In this document: piece by piece, positions 1-9,749 of the stretch | How positions within the stretch are numbered: position 1 is the stretch's first letter | How the letters are laid out: the number at the start of each line of letters is the position of its first letter | Assembly: GCA_903813345.2 (NCBI GenBank) | Contig: CAIIXF020000012.1 | Coordinates: forward strand, 26,860,184 to 26,924,183 | Direction of reading: 5' to 3' | Origin: Owenia fusiformis | Taxonomy: Eukaryota; Annelida; Polychaeta; Sabellida; Oweniidae | DNA length: 64,000 bases | Translations under genes and position numbers: made by a program | Notes under the pieces: generated by a model | The model's database searches: none | What the model was told of the DNA's origin: nothing | What the model saw: only the letters and a program-made list of their open reading frames with translations

Positions 1-1640
1 GCGGGTATTGATGAATTAAGTTTTGACATTTGAAAGTTGAAATGAATTAATATAAATGATTTTTCAAAATAAGTCACCAGAAGTGATTAGTGCAGCAGTT
101 GAAAGATATATTTTAGTTTTAGCATTCATAACGTACTTGCAAAAACACGGGCGCCCATTTAGATTATTAGCGGTTTTATTATAATATCGGATTGCTTCAA
201 TGCGCTCCATGAAAGAAAAATGTGGGCACTTTATTAATTTAAATCAATATGTCTTAATATTAAAGCTACATTGTTAATGGAGACAACGTAAGACTGCGAC
301 ATTTTAACCCATTTCAAAATTCGGTGTTTTTATTTTCCATAACGGCTACTAGTATTTGTGTGCCATATTTATCTCAGCTTTCGGGAATCACGGTTATCGT
401 GATTTAAGGGCAGTTATAAAAATTTACAAGGCGATGGTTCAAAATGGACAATTTTCAAAACTGCTCAACTTCACGTTTTTAAGGAATGCTTGCCCGGCGA
501 GGGGTTTGCTATTGCGAGAGAACAAAAACTTTGAATTAGGATTTTTCCTAATACTTAATCATTATACTTAATCATTAATCAACAACTTTTTAAACCGTCT
601 CTCTGATTAAATATCATGGCAATTAATACCACGATTGTGTTGACAGGATTAAATGCGATATCTATGGAATAATAATTTAATGAACTCAATAGTCTAAATG
701 ATAAATAAGTTCATAATTTACTCTTGGCTGACTAGTCTTTTATCATCAGAGTTGGATTGCAAATACCTCCCTAAATCAAATATTTATAATTGTTTTTATG
801 TCTCTGATCCAACCACTAAAGTTTAAAAGGAAGACTATAGTCTCCCGTGAATTCATTATAATTATCTTAGACAATAGTGAAGCGGTACAATCGTGGGAGT
901 GTTAATTAATAGGAATGCAAGTTTGATACAAAATAACTCCTTTGGATCAAATATTTAAATTTTACTAGAGTGCGGGGAGTGGAAACGAGTCTCCATTCAA
1001 GCACTAAATATCAAAAGAAAGATTTCAGTACCCCTTAACTTCGCTCCCAGACTTCACTATTCACCACCTCCCCTCCCCTTCCCCAATTATATTTTATGAC
1101 CCCAGATTGTTCGTTTCTGTGCCCCCCCCTGTCCATGGCAAGTAAGTAATCTATGTGTATATTGGCTCCCTCCCAATGGTGGGCAAAACCAGATGCAGGC
1201 ATAGACATTGACAAGGTGAGGGGATTAAAAATAAAAATAGTTTTGTTTTAGGATCTGACTGAAATATTTTGGCACTGTTCAACGAAGCGGTTTAAGGAAT
1301 TAGAGGCAGAAATAATTCCTAGATGACCTGTCTTTACTGTAACCAAGATGCTACCTAACTGCAGTTTTAAAAGTTATTTATCTTTTGTGATAATCTAATA
1401 CTACTTATAGATTGGTTTTCCAAATGTAAAACCCCGTATAAGACCCTTGTCTCTGATTGTGAAACATGTGTATGCATCAAATCCGAGGAATATTACATTA
1501 TGTGAAACAATTCCAAAATGTTTTGTCTTGAACTCAATCAAATAGTGTAGCAATATATTTCAACATGTGGAAATTGTTTATTAACGTAATGTCGGGCACT
1601 ATAGGTGAACGGGTTTTCAGTTTTGCTCTTTTTTGTCACA
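1..1640. other. AT-rich intergenic DNA, no gene seen
   Basis: No reading frame here looks like protein, and no RNA gene is recognisable. The stretch is AT-rich, with a C-rich run near 1070-1130. Copies of a TCTCTGATT-like motif at about 597, 799 and 1455 recur to about 5240 and belong to the local low-copy repeat described separately. Confidence 0.5.
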
Positions 1641-1659
1641 CTTAAATTGTGTGCTTTAT

Positions 1660-1950
1660 TTATTCGGAATTTGAATTTGAAAGGGTGAATTCACAATCAC
1701 ATCCAATAAAGCTTATAGTATCATTTATTAACAGATGCATCGAGGTAGAGCCACCGTTCAAAAGACATAAACATAACTCTGTCGAGTGCAATAAATCCAT
1801 GCATATCCATTTGTAGCAATCATAAGTCCAGACCAGGGGAACACAGTTACCCTTCGCATTCTTACATTGTCCGCATGTCAACCATACGGCGACCGCACGG
1901 TCAGCCTGCCTTTCGCACCTCTCATACACGTGTACAAATTCTAAGATCAT
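1660..1950 (-). CDS. Possible orphan cysteine-rich exon (uncertain)
   Basis: On the minus strand a frame of about 95 codons runs from an acceptor-like TTAG just above 1940 to a stop at 1660. The predicted peptide has many Cys residues spaced as in small secreted or zinc-binding domains (CGQCKNAKGNC, then further C-x-C pairs). The 1840-1930 part is more GC-rich than its surroundings, as an exon would be. No neighbouring exons were found, and I do not recognise the family. It may be chance or a transposon fragment. Confidence 0.2.
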   Translation of the reverse strand: MILEFVHVYERCERQADRAVAVWLTCGQCKNAKGNCVPLVWTYDCYKWICMDLLHSTELCLCLLNGGSTSMHLLINDTISFIGCDCEFTLSNSNSE

Positions 1951-3246
1951 ATTAATTACCATTGATTCCTCGTTTTCAATCTCTGGTTTTCAAAGCCCGT
2001 TAGATGTTAATGAATGGAGATTTTTAAATGTGCTTTCATTAAACAGCCAGGAAAAATAAACTATTTTTCATTTCCCAGGAATCACATAATCCGTCAAAAT
2101 TCATTTAATTTAAAATGTATCTAATATATGACATGTATACAATCAGACAGACTGGCTATTCTAATCCGTTATGAAAAGCCATTTGTTTTTTCCTCTACAG
2201 GATGTTTCTGCGGAAGTTAATTTGTTTATCTTAGTGTTTAGAGGCAATGTCCTTTGACGCTTTCGTGAAATAAATGAACTCTGTGATGGACTACAATTGT
2301 ATATTTTTACAGGAACAGTTATTTTTATAACCAAAGTAGACCCGAAGTAGACCACTGTTACATTATTTTCATTTTAGGTCTCTCTAATAATTAGTTGCAT
2401 TGCAGAAGTCTAATATTATTCTCTCCTGTGCCGAAGGTACTGATACCGGTAGCCAAGGGGGGGGGGGGTGTTCAAGGAGTCCAACTCAACAGAATTCGAA
2501 TTGAATACAAAATAAATTCATAACATATAAATATATAAATACATAATGTCTATCCAAGTCTTCTTGCATTTTCTGAACTTCAAATGCGCCTTTTGATGTG
2601 TGATAACAAAATACTAAATAAATACTTAATGTTACTCCACTTGTTTTTATAGTAATTTGGCAATTAAACATGCATAAAGAGATAGCAATGTGTGTACTGT
2701 GTACAACCCGAATCCTCTCCCGATCAGGTCACGTTTTATATGTCTCTGATGTAATAACTGCCCTGTCAACCCTCACGCAGTAGGCGTGATTGTTACGCAT
2801 TTGCTGAAAAAATAGAAATCACGCATCAATTTAGCGTGTATGATCAAATATCACGCAAATCACGGATTTTGTTGAAATTTTAAAAAAATCGTTTTTTTGT
2901 GAAATGCCGACATGGTAAAATACCGAATGGCGAAAAAAAGCGAACGCATTCTGTTCGGTCTTTGCACGCGATTGCCGTTTATGTCACACATTTGGTACAA
3001 AATATGTGTATATATCACGCATTTGTTTCGAAAATATTCACACGTACCTATTTGATTAAAATCATTCAAATCAAAGTTGGCATTTGAGAACAAAAATGTG
3101 TCCACTCAAAAATAGATTTCTAATGTTTGATTTTGAGTAGTTGTATTTATTGATCCTTGTGTTTCAATCTACAGATGGTTCACTGAATTCCGAAGTAAAC
3201 AGAAAATAATACACATTTCCTTGGTTCCCATTATACTGCCTATAAC

Positions 3247-3454
3247 CCAGGCCCGTAGCCAGGATTTGCCAAGGGGGGGGGGGCAGTTTTCAAAAATGTC
3301 TAGGGGGTTCACATTTGACCATTTTGGTCCAAATATGGCTAAAATCACACGAGAAATGCTCAAAATGGTGAAAAACTGCATGATTTTGAAAGGATCTTTG
3401 GCCAGGGGGGTTCGCCGAACCCTGCGAACCCCTCCCCCTGGCTTCGGGCCTGCC
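3247..3454. mobile_element. MITE of the GCCCGTAGCCAGG family, copy 1
   Basis: The element begins CAGGCCCGTAGCCAGG and ends in the inverted form CTGGCTTCGGGCCTG, with G- and C-runs just inside each end and a core containing CTCAAAATGGTGAAAAACTG and CATGATTTTGAAAG. The same layout recurs at 7573, 29269, 35261, 50027 and 53212, which defines it as a short DNA-transposon-like family. Open frames crossing it are repeat sequence, not genes. Confidence 0.75.
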
Positions 3455-3751
3455 TATAACCTACGCGTATAATACTTATTTATTAAAACAAATATTAATT
3501 TATCCGTCTGTCTGATTAGATTTTGTTCCCCTGACTCAAACCAGAGACATATAAAACATATATATTTTATATGTCTCTGCTCAAACTAAGTCAACCCCGA
3601 TTTCAGTTCTTAATTCTTCACTTGAAACGATATAGCACACATGATACAACATGAATTTGGATTAATTATACATATATAAAGCCTATTGTTATCAAAACCA
3701 ATAAATCCTCACCATATAAATATAGTTTAATTGATGACCAAAAACAGATAT

Positions 3752-3862
3752 CAGGAGCGTAGCCAGCTCCTTTCTTCTTCTTTCTCAGGGTTTTATTTTT
3801 ATTGTTAAGGGGGGGGGGTGCGATCGCACCCATCACAACCCCCCCCCCTGGATACGCCCACG
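3752..3862. mobile_element. Short element of the GCGTAGCC / GTGCGATCG family
   Basis: It begins GGAGCGTAGCCAGC and ends CTGGATACGCCCAC, with a GGGGGGTGCGATCGCACCC centre. It shares GCGTAGCC ends and the GTGCGATCG core with copies at 5630, 6450 and 7097 and with the decayed pair near 39050 and 39700. Confidence 0.5.
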
Positions 3863-5499
3863 GATATTTTGGCAACTTCCACGTTTACCCCCCCCCCCCC
3901 TAATCATTTTTGCGCCCCCTCTAAATATCAGACAAATCAGGCGATGAGGCATGGATCAGGATACCCTGACTCCCAAGCTGTGCGACTTCTGGCAACCGCT
4001 ACACCTATATTCCCGGGGGAAATGCTTTTTCCTTTGAAAAATTATCAAATATGGTCGTGTGTGGGCAAACACGGAGGAGGAGGAGAGGGGTGCGTGCATT
4101 GCGTGCGATCCCTCATCAGTTGTGTACCTTATTTTTATATGAATTTCTCCCGAACAGTTATGCTAGAGGGGTTATAATATGTATTTCTGTTTTCAAATGA
4201 AATAATTTCACCCTTGCCCGATTGGCTTGTAGATAATGCACGAATCAAATAGATCAGATAATTAGATTGAATCGTTTTTTCGCAATCAGATGAATTAACT
4301 TAATGTTTTCTCTGATTAAAAGGCGGTTTGAAGCTACTTTTATAGGATTTGTAAATTCGCAATCAGACTGGCTTATTTTAATATTTAGTCAGTGCAAGAG
4401 GAGGGGACTATAATGTAGAAAATCGTTTTGATTTCGACACTAACTGAAATAATTTATCACAATAAATTGTTAAATACGGAAACAGAGACCGGTTTAAATA
4501 TGAAAAGAGAGGCAAAAAACTCTATTTATACAATGTAATTAAAACTCGGGAATTAAAAGCAATTTTAGACTGTTAGATCTTCTGTAATCAAGGCGATGTT
4601 GGTACACTTCCACCGTTAGAAAAACAAAGACTAAGACAAAGACTATATAGCAATTAATCCTTTTGTAATCATTAAATGTTAAATGTAGATTCTTATTATT
4701 TCGTTGGACAATGTTCAGACTTCTGACCAAGATTTATTCATTTATGTTTGTATTTAAGAAATAGTATTTCAATCAGACAGACGTTCTAATGAGTTAGAAA
4801 AATACATTTGTCCATCACCTCTCAAGTAGTTTTCAAAAGTAATCAAGTCGATTTGTTTATTTTAGTGTTTAGCATTGTTTTTCATAACTTGACGCTTCCA
4901 TGAACAGAATGACTTTGAAATGAGTATTTATAATTTTAGCTTTTATACGACATGCTTATTTTATATTTCTATATGAACGTTGTAGTTATGTGATGTTACA
5001 TCGCCCCCCCCCCCCCCAAATTACCGGTATACAACTTTTGGTCGGAATACTTTAACTTGCGATTAAAAGCAATTTTAGACTGTTAGATGATCTCTTATGT
5101 AATCTAGGTGATGTTGGTAGACTTCCGCAGTTAAGAAAACAAAGACTAAGACAAAGAGAACTATATAGCAATTAATCCTTTTGTTATCACTAAATGTTAG
5201 ATTCTTTATTGGACAATATTTTGACTTCTGTCTCCGATTGTTATGCAGATATGTGTATATAATCATGTGAACAGCATATTACGTGGAAATTCCCATATTC
5301 ATTCTCATAATGTCTTACAGCTATTTCGCAAATGACATGCATGTAAGCCTAAATAACACGTGGACGTAATATTGCAGAACTGAGCGAAAAGAAAGGTTGA
5401 ACAAATCAGATTAAGATATTTTATTTTTTAAATGCACAAAGGGCAACAGTTGAAGAGCAAAAATTAAAGGCGTTGTGAAATAGATCATGCTTTTGTATG

Positions 5500-5605
5500 A
5501 TCCCCTTCTATAGTGCCCTACCCTTTGCATTCGTTCGACTTCACTTCTTAAAAGAGAGTTTCGTCTTCTCGTAGTATATAGCTAGACTCTGCACGTAGCG
5601 TAATA
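5500..5605 (-). repeat. Dispersed repeat, copy 1 of 3
   Basis: Read on the minus strand, this holds TGCAGAGTCTAG, an ACTACGAGAAGACGAA-like stretch and CGAATGCAAAGGGTA in order. The same order appears on the plus strand at 31118-31205 and 32470-32535. It is a short dispersed repeat of unknown class. Confidence 0.45.
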
Positions 5606-5839
5606 GTGCCCCTATTAGCCATGTACAGGGGCGTAGCCAACTTTCAGTCGGGGGGTGGGGTGGGGTGCGATTGCCATAAAACAATATCAGATTTCAGTCT
5701 GAGACAAATGGTCAAACATGAGTTTCAAAAAACTTCTAGAATTACCTTATGTAAATATTTACGTTAGCTTGTTTAATTAGGTCTGACGTTATGAAAACAA
5801 AGTGCCATTAATTTCTGAACCGTATAATACAGTATCATC

Positions 5840-6140
5840 TGTTTGGTCTCGGTATATTCCAGTTTAATTTGTATTATACAAAAGATGATATGTATAATTT
5901 GTATTATACCACTTTGAAACCTGTTATAATAGAAAATGATATGCGTATAATACTGTTTAATCTGATCCTGACTTAAATTATATCAGGTTAAACTGGAATA
6001 TATTTTGGTTTAATCGGGTATCATTCTCTAATGATATTTGAGTCCGGATCAGATGTTATAATATTGAATGATACTTTCTGTGATATTGGATTAAACAACA
6101 AATTAAACATCAATATAAGATGTTATCACAAGTATTAATC
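5840..6140. repeat. AT-rich inverted-repeat element
   Basis: The stretch holds ATATTCCAGTTTAATT near 5850 and its inverse TTAAACTGGAATAT near 5990, with repeated TGTATTATAC and ATGATATG words between. It looks like an AT-rich foldback element. No coding capacity is visible. Confidence 0.35.
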
Positions 6141-6449
6141 ATAGGATTTTACATAGTGTTATTATAAGATTTAATCTCCAGTTGAGGTGCAATCAAAATG
6201 TTGATACACATAATTAGCAGTCAGAAAGATGCTCTTACCACTGTAGTTTTCAATATTCCCTTTGTTGTAACATCTTATTTCAAAAGAATGGATATTGATG
6301 GTTGTATGGAAGTATTCATATCAAACATTCACATTATAGTTTACAGTGGAATTCCCTCCATAAATGCAACATATTTACCATTTAAGATTTCATATTGGAC
6401 TTTCCGCATAATGATAAAATGTTGACGATATAGTTTTCGATAAAACCCC

Positions 6450-6720
6450 AGGGCCGTAGCCAGCTTTCAGTCGGGGGGAGGGGTGATGGAATCACAAAAA
6501 TATTTTAGGTTTTCAGTCGGGGGGTGCGATCGTGACATAAATGAGGCAAAAAATATTTGTTTTGAATTTTTACGAAAATGATGCAACTTCCTTCAAACCT
6601 GAGCTAGAAGCTTCAAACAAAAAATCAATTTAATGCTCTTTTCTTCCTCTACCTTATGGTACCTTTTAGTGCTTGTAGGAGGGGGTGCGAACCCATCGCT
6701 TCTCGTCGTTACGCTTATAA
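6450..6720. mobile_element. GCGTAGCC-family element
   Basis: It starts GGGCCGTAGCCAGCTTTCAG, followed by two TCGGGGGG(A/T)G blocks and GTGCGATCGTGAC, and ends near GGGGGTGCGAACC. The AAGCTTCAAAC...CTTTTCTTCCTCTAC part is the inverse of a stretch at 7150-7220, so it and the next element are head-to-head relatives. Confidence 0.45.
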
Positions 6721-7094
6721 ACCCAATAACGTATTCCCAAGGAATCGACTTAATTAATTTATATGTGAAAAATGAGCTTGCATGTACAAATTGCATCGTA
6801 TGCAAACCTTCCCCTGACCGACCCGGTCATGTTTATGTATTTTGAATGATGTCTACCCCTTGATGCATGCATCCTTTAATAAGTGGTGTTAAGAATATTG
6901 GTGTAGGCCCTGGTGAAGGGATATGTCATAAAGATTTCACGTTATCGCGATATACATGTAACCGCGTCCCCTTTGTCTTTATCCTTCCAAACGCAAACGG
7001 CAGATAAGAGGGGTTCTTAGTGATTGATCTGATGCTTAATAAGCCACTTACAAGATACAGTTTTAAATATTGATATTGTGTAAAGTTTTAACAC

Positions 7095-7370
7095 ATAGGC
7101 GTAACCAGGGGGGGGGGTGCGATTCGTGAATGATCGCACCCCCCCCCCCCCGCTTAACCAATAGAGAAGGAAGAAGAAAGGAGCTTTGAATGGCTTTCAT
7201 TTGAAACTTCTAGTTCAATTTTGAAGGAATTTGCATCAATTTTTGTAAAAATCAAGATCAATCTTAATTTTTGGCTTGTTTATATGCCACAATCGCATCC
7301 CCCAGACTGAAAACCGATTTTTTGACGATCGCACCACCCTGACTGAAGGCTGGCTACGTCCCTGTAACAT
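7095..7370. mobile_element. GCGTAGCC-family element
   Basis: It opens with GGCGTAACCAGGGGGGGGG and closes with CTGAAGGCTGGCTACGTCC, an inverted end. The core holds GATCGCACC runs and the AGAAGGAAGAAGAAAGGAGC stretch, which recurs at 39810-39835 with the same downstream ATTTTGATGGAA-like sequence. Confidence 0.5.
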
Positions 7371-7572
7371 GTATTCAATTGATATAGCCATAAAATACAA
7401 TAAGACATGTTTGTTTCGGCACTTTGAAAATAATATTTTTGTTTCCTTTCACGATGTGTCCTCTTTCAGCGTTTGGTGTTCTGCTAGGAATGGATTGAAT
7501 CAGGGTTTAATTTTGCGAATCTCGAAACAGGCGCTAAGCAAAATTACCTTTATTTTACACCAAAGAGTATCA

Positions 7573-7905
7573 GGCCTGTAGCCAGGAGTTGCCAAGGGGG
7601 ATTCACTTTTTGAAAAATTCCAGAAGTGGTTCACTTGTGACAATTTTGGTCCAAAATTAGCCAGAATCACTTAAAAAAGTGCTCAGAATGGTGAAAACTT
7701 CATGATTTGAAAGATTTTTTGGCCGGGGGGGGGGCTACGGGCCTGAATATATTGACATATAATGACAAGGAATTATTCTTTAAGAGTTTTAACAAAATAA
7801 TTTAAAAGGTGCTCAGTATGGGGTAAAACATGCAATTTTGGTCACGGAGGGGGGGGGGGGTCGCTAGAACAAATCTATCCCCCCTGTATTCGGGCCTGCA
7901 TGTGC
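7573..7905. mobile_element. GCCCGTAGCCAGG-family MITE plus an adjoining partial copy
   Basis: 7573-7746 starts CAGGCCTGTAGCCAGGAG and ends GGGGCTACGGGCCTGA, with the family core words TGCTCAGAATGGTGAAAA and CATGATTTGAAAG. A second, right-end copy follows at about 7797-7903: the core (GGTGCTCAGTATGG), a G-run, and the end ATTCGGGCCTGC. Confidence 0.65.
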
Positions 7906-8551
7906 TATCTACATATTTGACAATTTGATTGACACGGTTCAAAGTGGACTTTGTTAATTATTCAAACTGTTTTAATATCTAGGAATATGCGTCAAAGTTA
8001 AAATCACTCGAAATCAGGGTAGATAAACCTAAGAAAAACACATTTCGTGTTTTCAATGATCTTTAACATGATCCTGTAAAAATGTCAGATTTAGCAAAAT
8101 ACATAGGCGATCTCCATCTGCACACATCTACTCATTTCGACTAAGCTATTGCCTATACTTACACGCACACGCATACTTTTAAATTAATTTTATTTTGATA
8201 ATGATTTAAAAAACACAAATTATTATTAACACGAAATTAAAATGATTGTTATATTCCAATCCTAGTAAAGTATAATTAAGCGCGACTATAGGGCATAACA
8301 ACATGTGGCAGGTCTAATTATACTGTTTGTTTTGATAAGGCTTTGCAAAGAGATATCAAAACTCTTGACACGCTCTTTACACACGAGGTCTTTGCACCTC
8401 TTGACACGTCTTGGAATCTCTAGATACGCGGAGTTCCTAGACTATCTTTGCACGTCTAGAAATTGCTTGGAATTTCACATTTGACGCAGTGTCTAGGGTC
8501 AGTTTAACAAACCAAGTCCATTCCCCGGGTATTATTCCATCTCCAATGAAC

Positions 8552-8734
8552 TTAGGCTGGACAACAGAGCCAGGAGACAACACTTAGAAGCCACATAGGA
8601 CTACCTTAAAGCAGATGGCTGATGCTAGTCAAGCATTGGTAAAGTGTGGTTGTCAGAAGCCGTGTTTCCCATCAAGATGTACCAGCTTTAAGGCTGTTCT
8701 AGTATGCACATCATTGTGTGCCTGTAATGGAGAT
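8552..8734 (+). pseudogene. Relic of a cysteine-rich transposon-associated gene
   Basis: Read in the frame beginning TTA at 8552, the translation contains LGWTTEPGDNT, a stop, then a stretch ending LVKCGCQKPC and an ARCTSFK-like block followed by CTSLCACNGD. The order GW...P...(L/I)(V/I)KCGC-x3-C-x3-(R)C-x-C/F-K-x-L-x-C-x3-C-x-C matches, from memory, the C-terminal cysteine block of multi-copy hypothetical proteins common in invertebrate genomes and linked to mobile elements. It is dead: an in-frame TAG lies after GDNT, one expected Cys is missing, and nothing upstream remains open. The family link is from general knowledge and was not searched. Confidence 0.45.
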
Positions 8735-8759
8735 CGAGTATTCATTAGAATAACTAAAG

Positions 8760-9464
8760 TAAGGGCTCAAATATGACAATACTATATAAACTGCAAGATA
8801 CCCCCTATAAACCCCCCCCCAAATTTATATGGTTGACATCTTAGAGTTGGCATACTAAAATAATACTCGATTTTTATTATGCATGGTACATGATACAGAT
8901 CAAATATTGGCTGTCCAAACTATTACACGCTTACTTCAACAGTTCAATATATTATAAAACACAATTTTGATTTTGAACAATTTCACTAATAGGTGGCGCT
9001 ATGGGAGACATTCTTCATTATGTGTTTCTCTACATATTGTTTGGAAAGGAATCAGTTTCTACTAAAACATACAAACCTATCATATTCTGATGAAAAAGGA
9101 TAGAAATATAGGTGCAGTACCATATATATATGAAATATATTGATTTATCGAAAACTTTACTGAAATCTTAACAATGGATGAACAACCCAAATCTTCTTTT
9201 TAGATAATTTAAATATTTTTCAGGGTAAAAATATTATCAATTGATATTGGGAAACACTAATTAACCACATATTATTGAGAAAAGGGAATGAAAAAATTAT
9301 CAAATTAATATTATATAATTGTCGACAATTTTGGCGGCCATCTTGAATTTTCACCAAGAAGGAGTGCGATTCGTGCTTGACAATGCAGATCAAAATTTTT
9401 AGAATGTCCATATTAGTTTATGTTCCAAAAATCTAAGAATATATATGATCGCGAACTATCGGAC
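8760..9464. other. Intergenic DNA, nothing recognised
   Basis: AT-rich sequence with no convincing frame, RNA gene or repeat pair elsewhere in the window. GGCGGCCATCTTG at 9331-9345 is GC-rich and could be an old element or promoter scrap, but nothing supports a gene. Confidence 0.4.
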
Positions 9465-9749
9465 ACATTACTGACTGGGCTATATGTAATTCCGAGCCAA
9501 AGTGTAACGACATGCAACCTCCAGGCAAAGCTATGTTTATTAATATTCAACGAATGTCTTGTTAATTAAAAGCGTAAAGCTTTGAACTGAATAGAAGTCA
9601 AAATAAACATGAATTTTTACAATCTGCCAATTCCTTTGGAGCTCACTGATTCTGACAAACATTTCTCTCTGTTACATCATTTAAGAAGGCGTGACTCACC
9701 ACGAAGGAAGAATTTAACAAGATGAATAATTACATGCAGTGTTTTTATT

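Larger units (their letters stand above)
597..5270. repeat. Cluster of diverged low-copy repeats with TCTCTGATT motifs
   Basis: Several pairs of related stretches occur here: 2150-2340 resembles 4785-4950, and 4549-4735 is a clear direct repeat of 5062-5235. The motif TCTCTGATT or its complement AATCAGAGA/CAATCAGAC recurs at about 597, 799, 1455, 2147, 2743, 3511, 4288, 4309, 4357, 4773 and 5232, often at repeat edges. A 40-bp palindrome at 3547-3590 is centred on the same AGAGACATATAAAA / TTTTATATGTCTCT arms. This looks like a decayed non-autonomous transposon family. I see no coding capacity. Confidence 0.45.
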
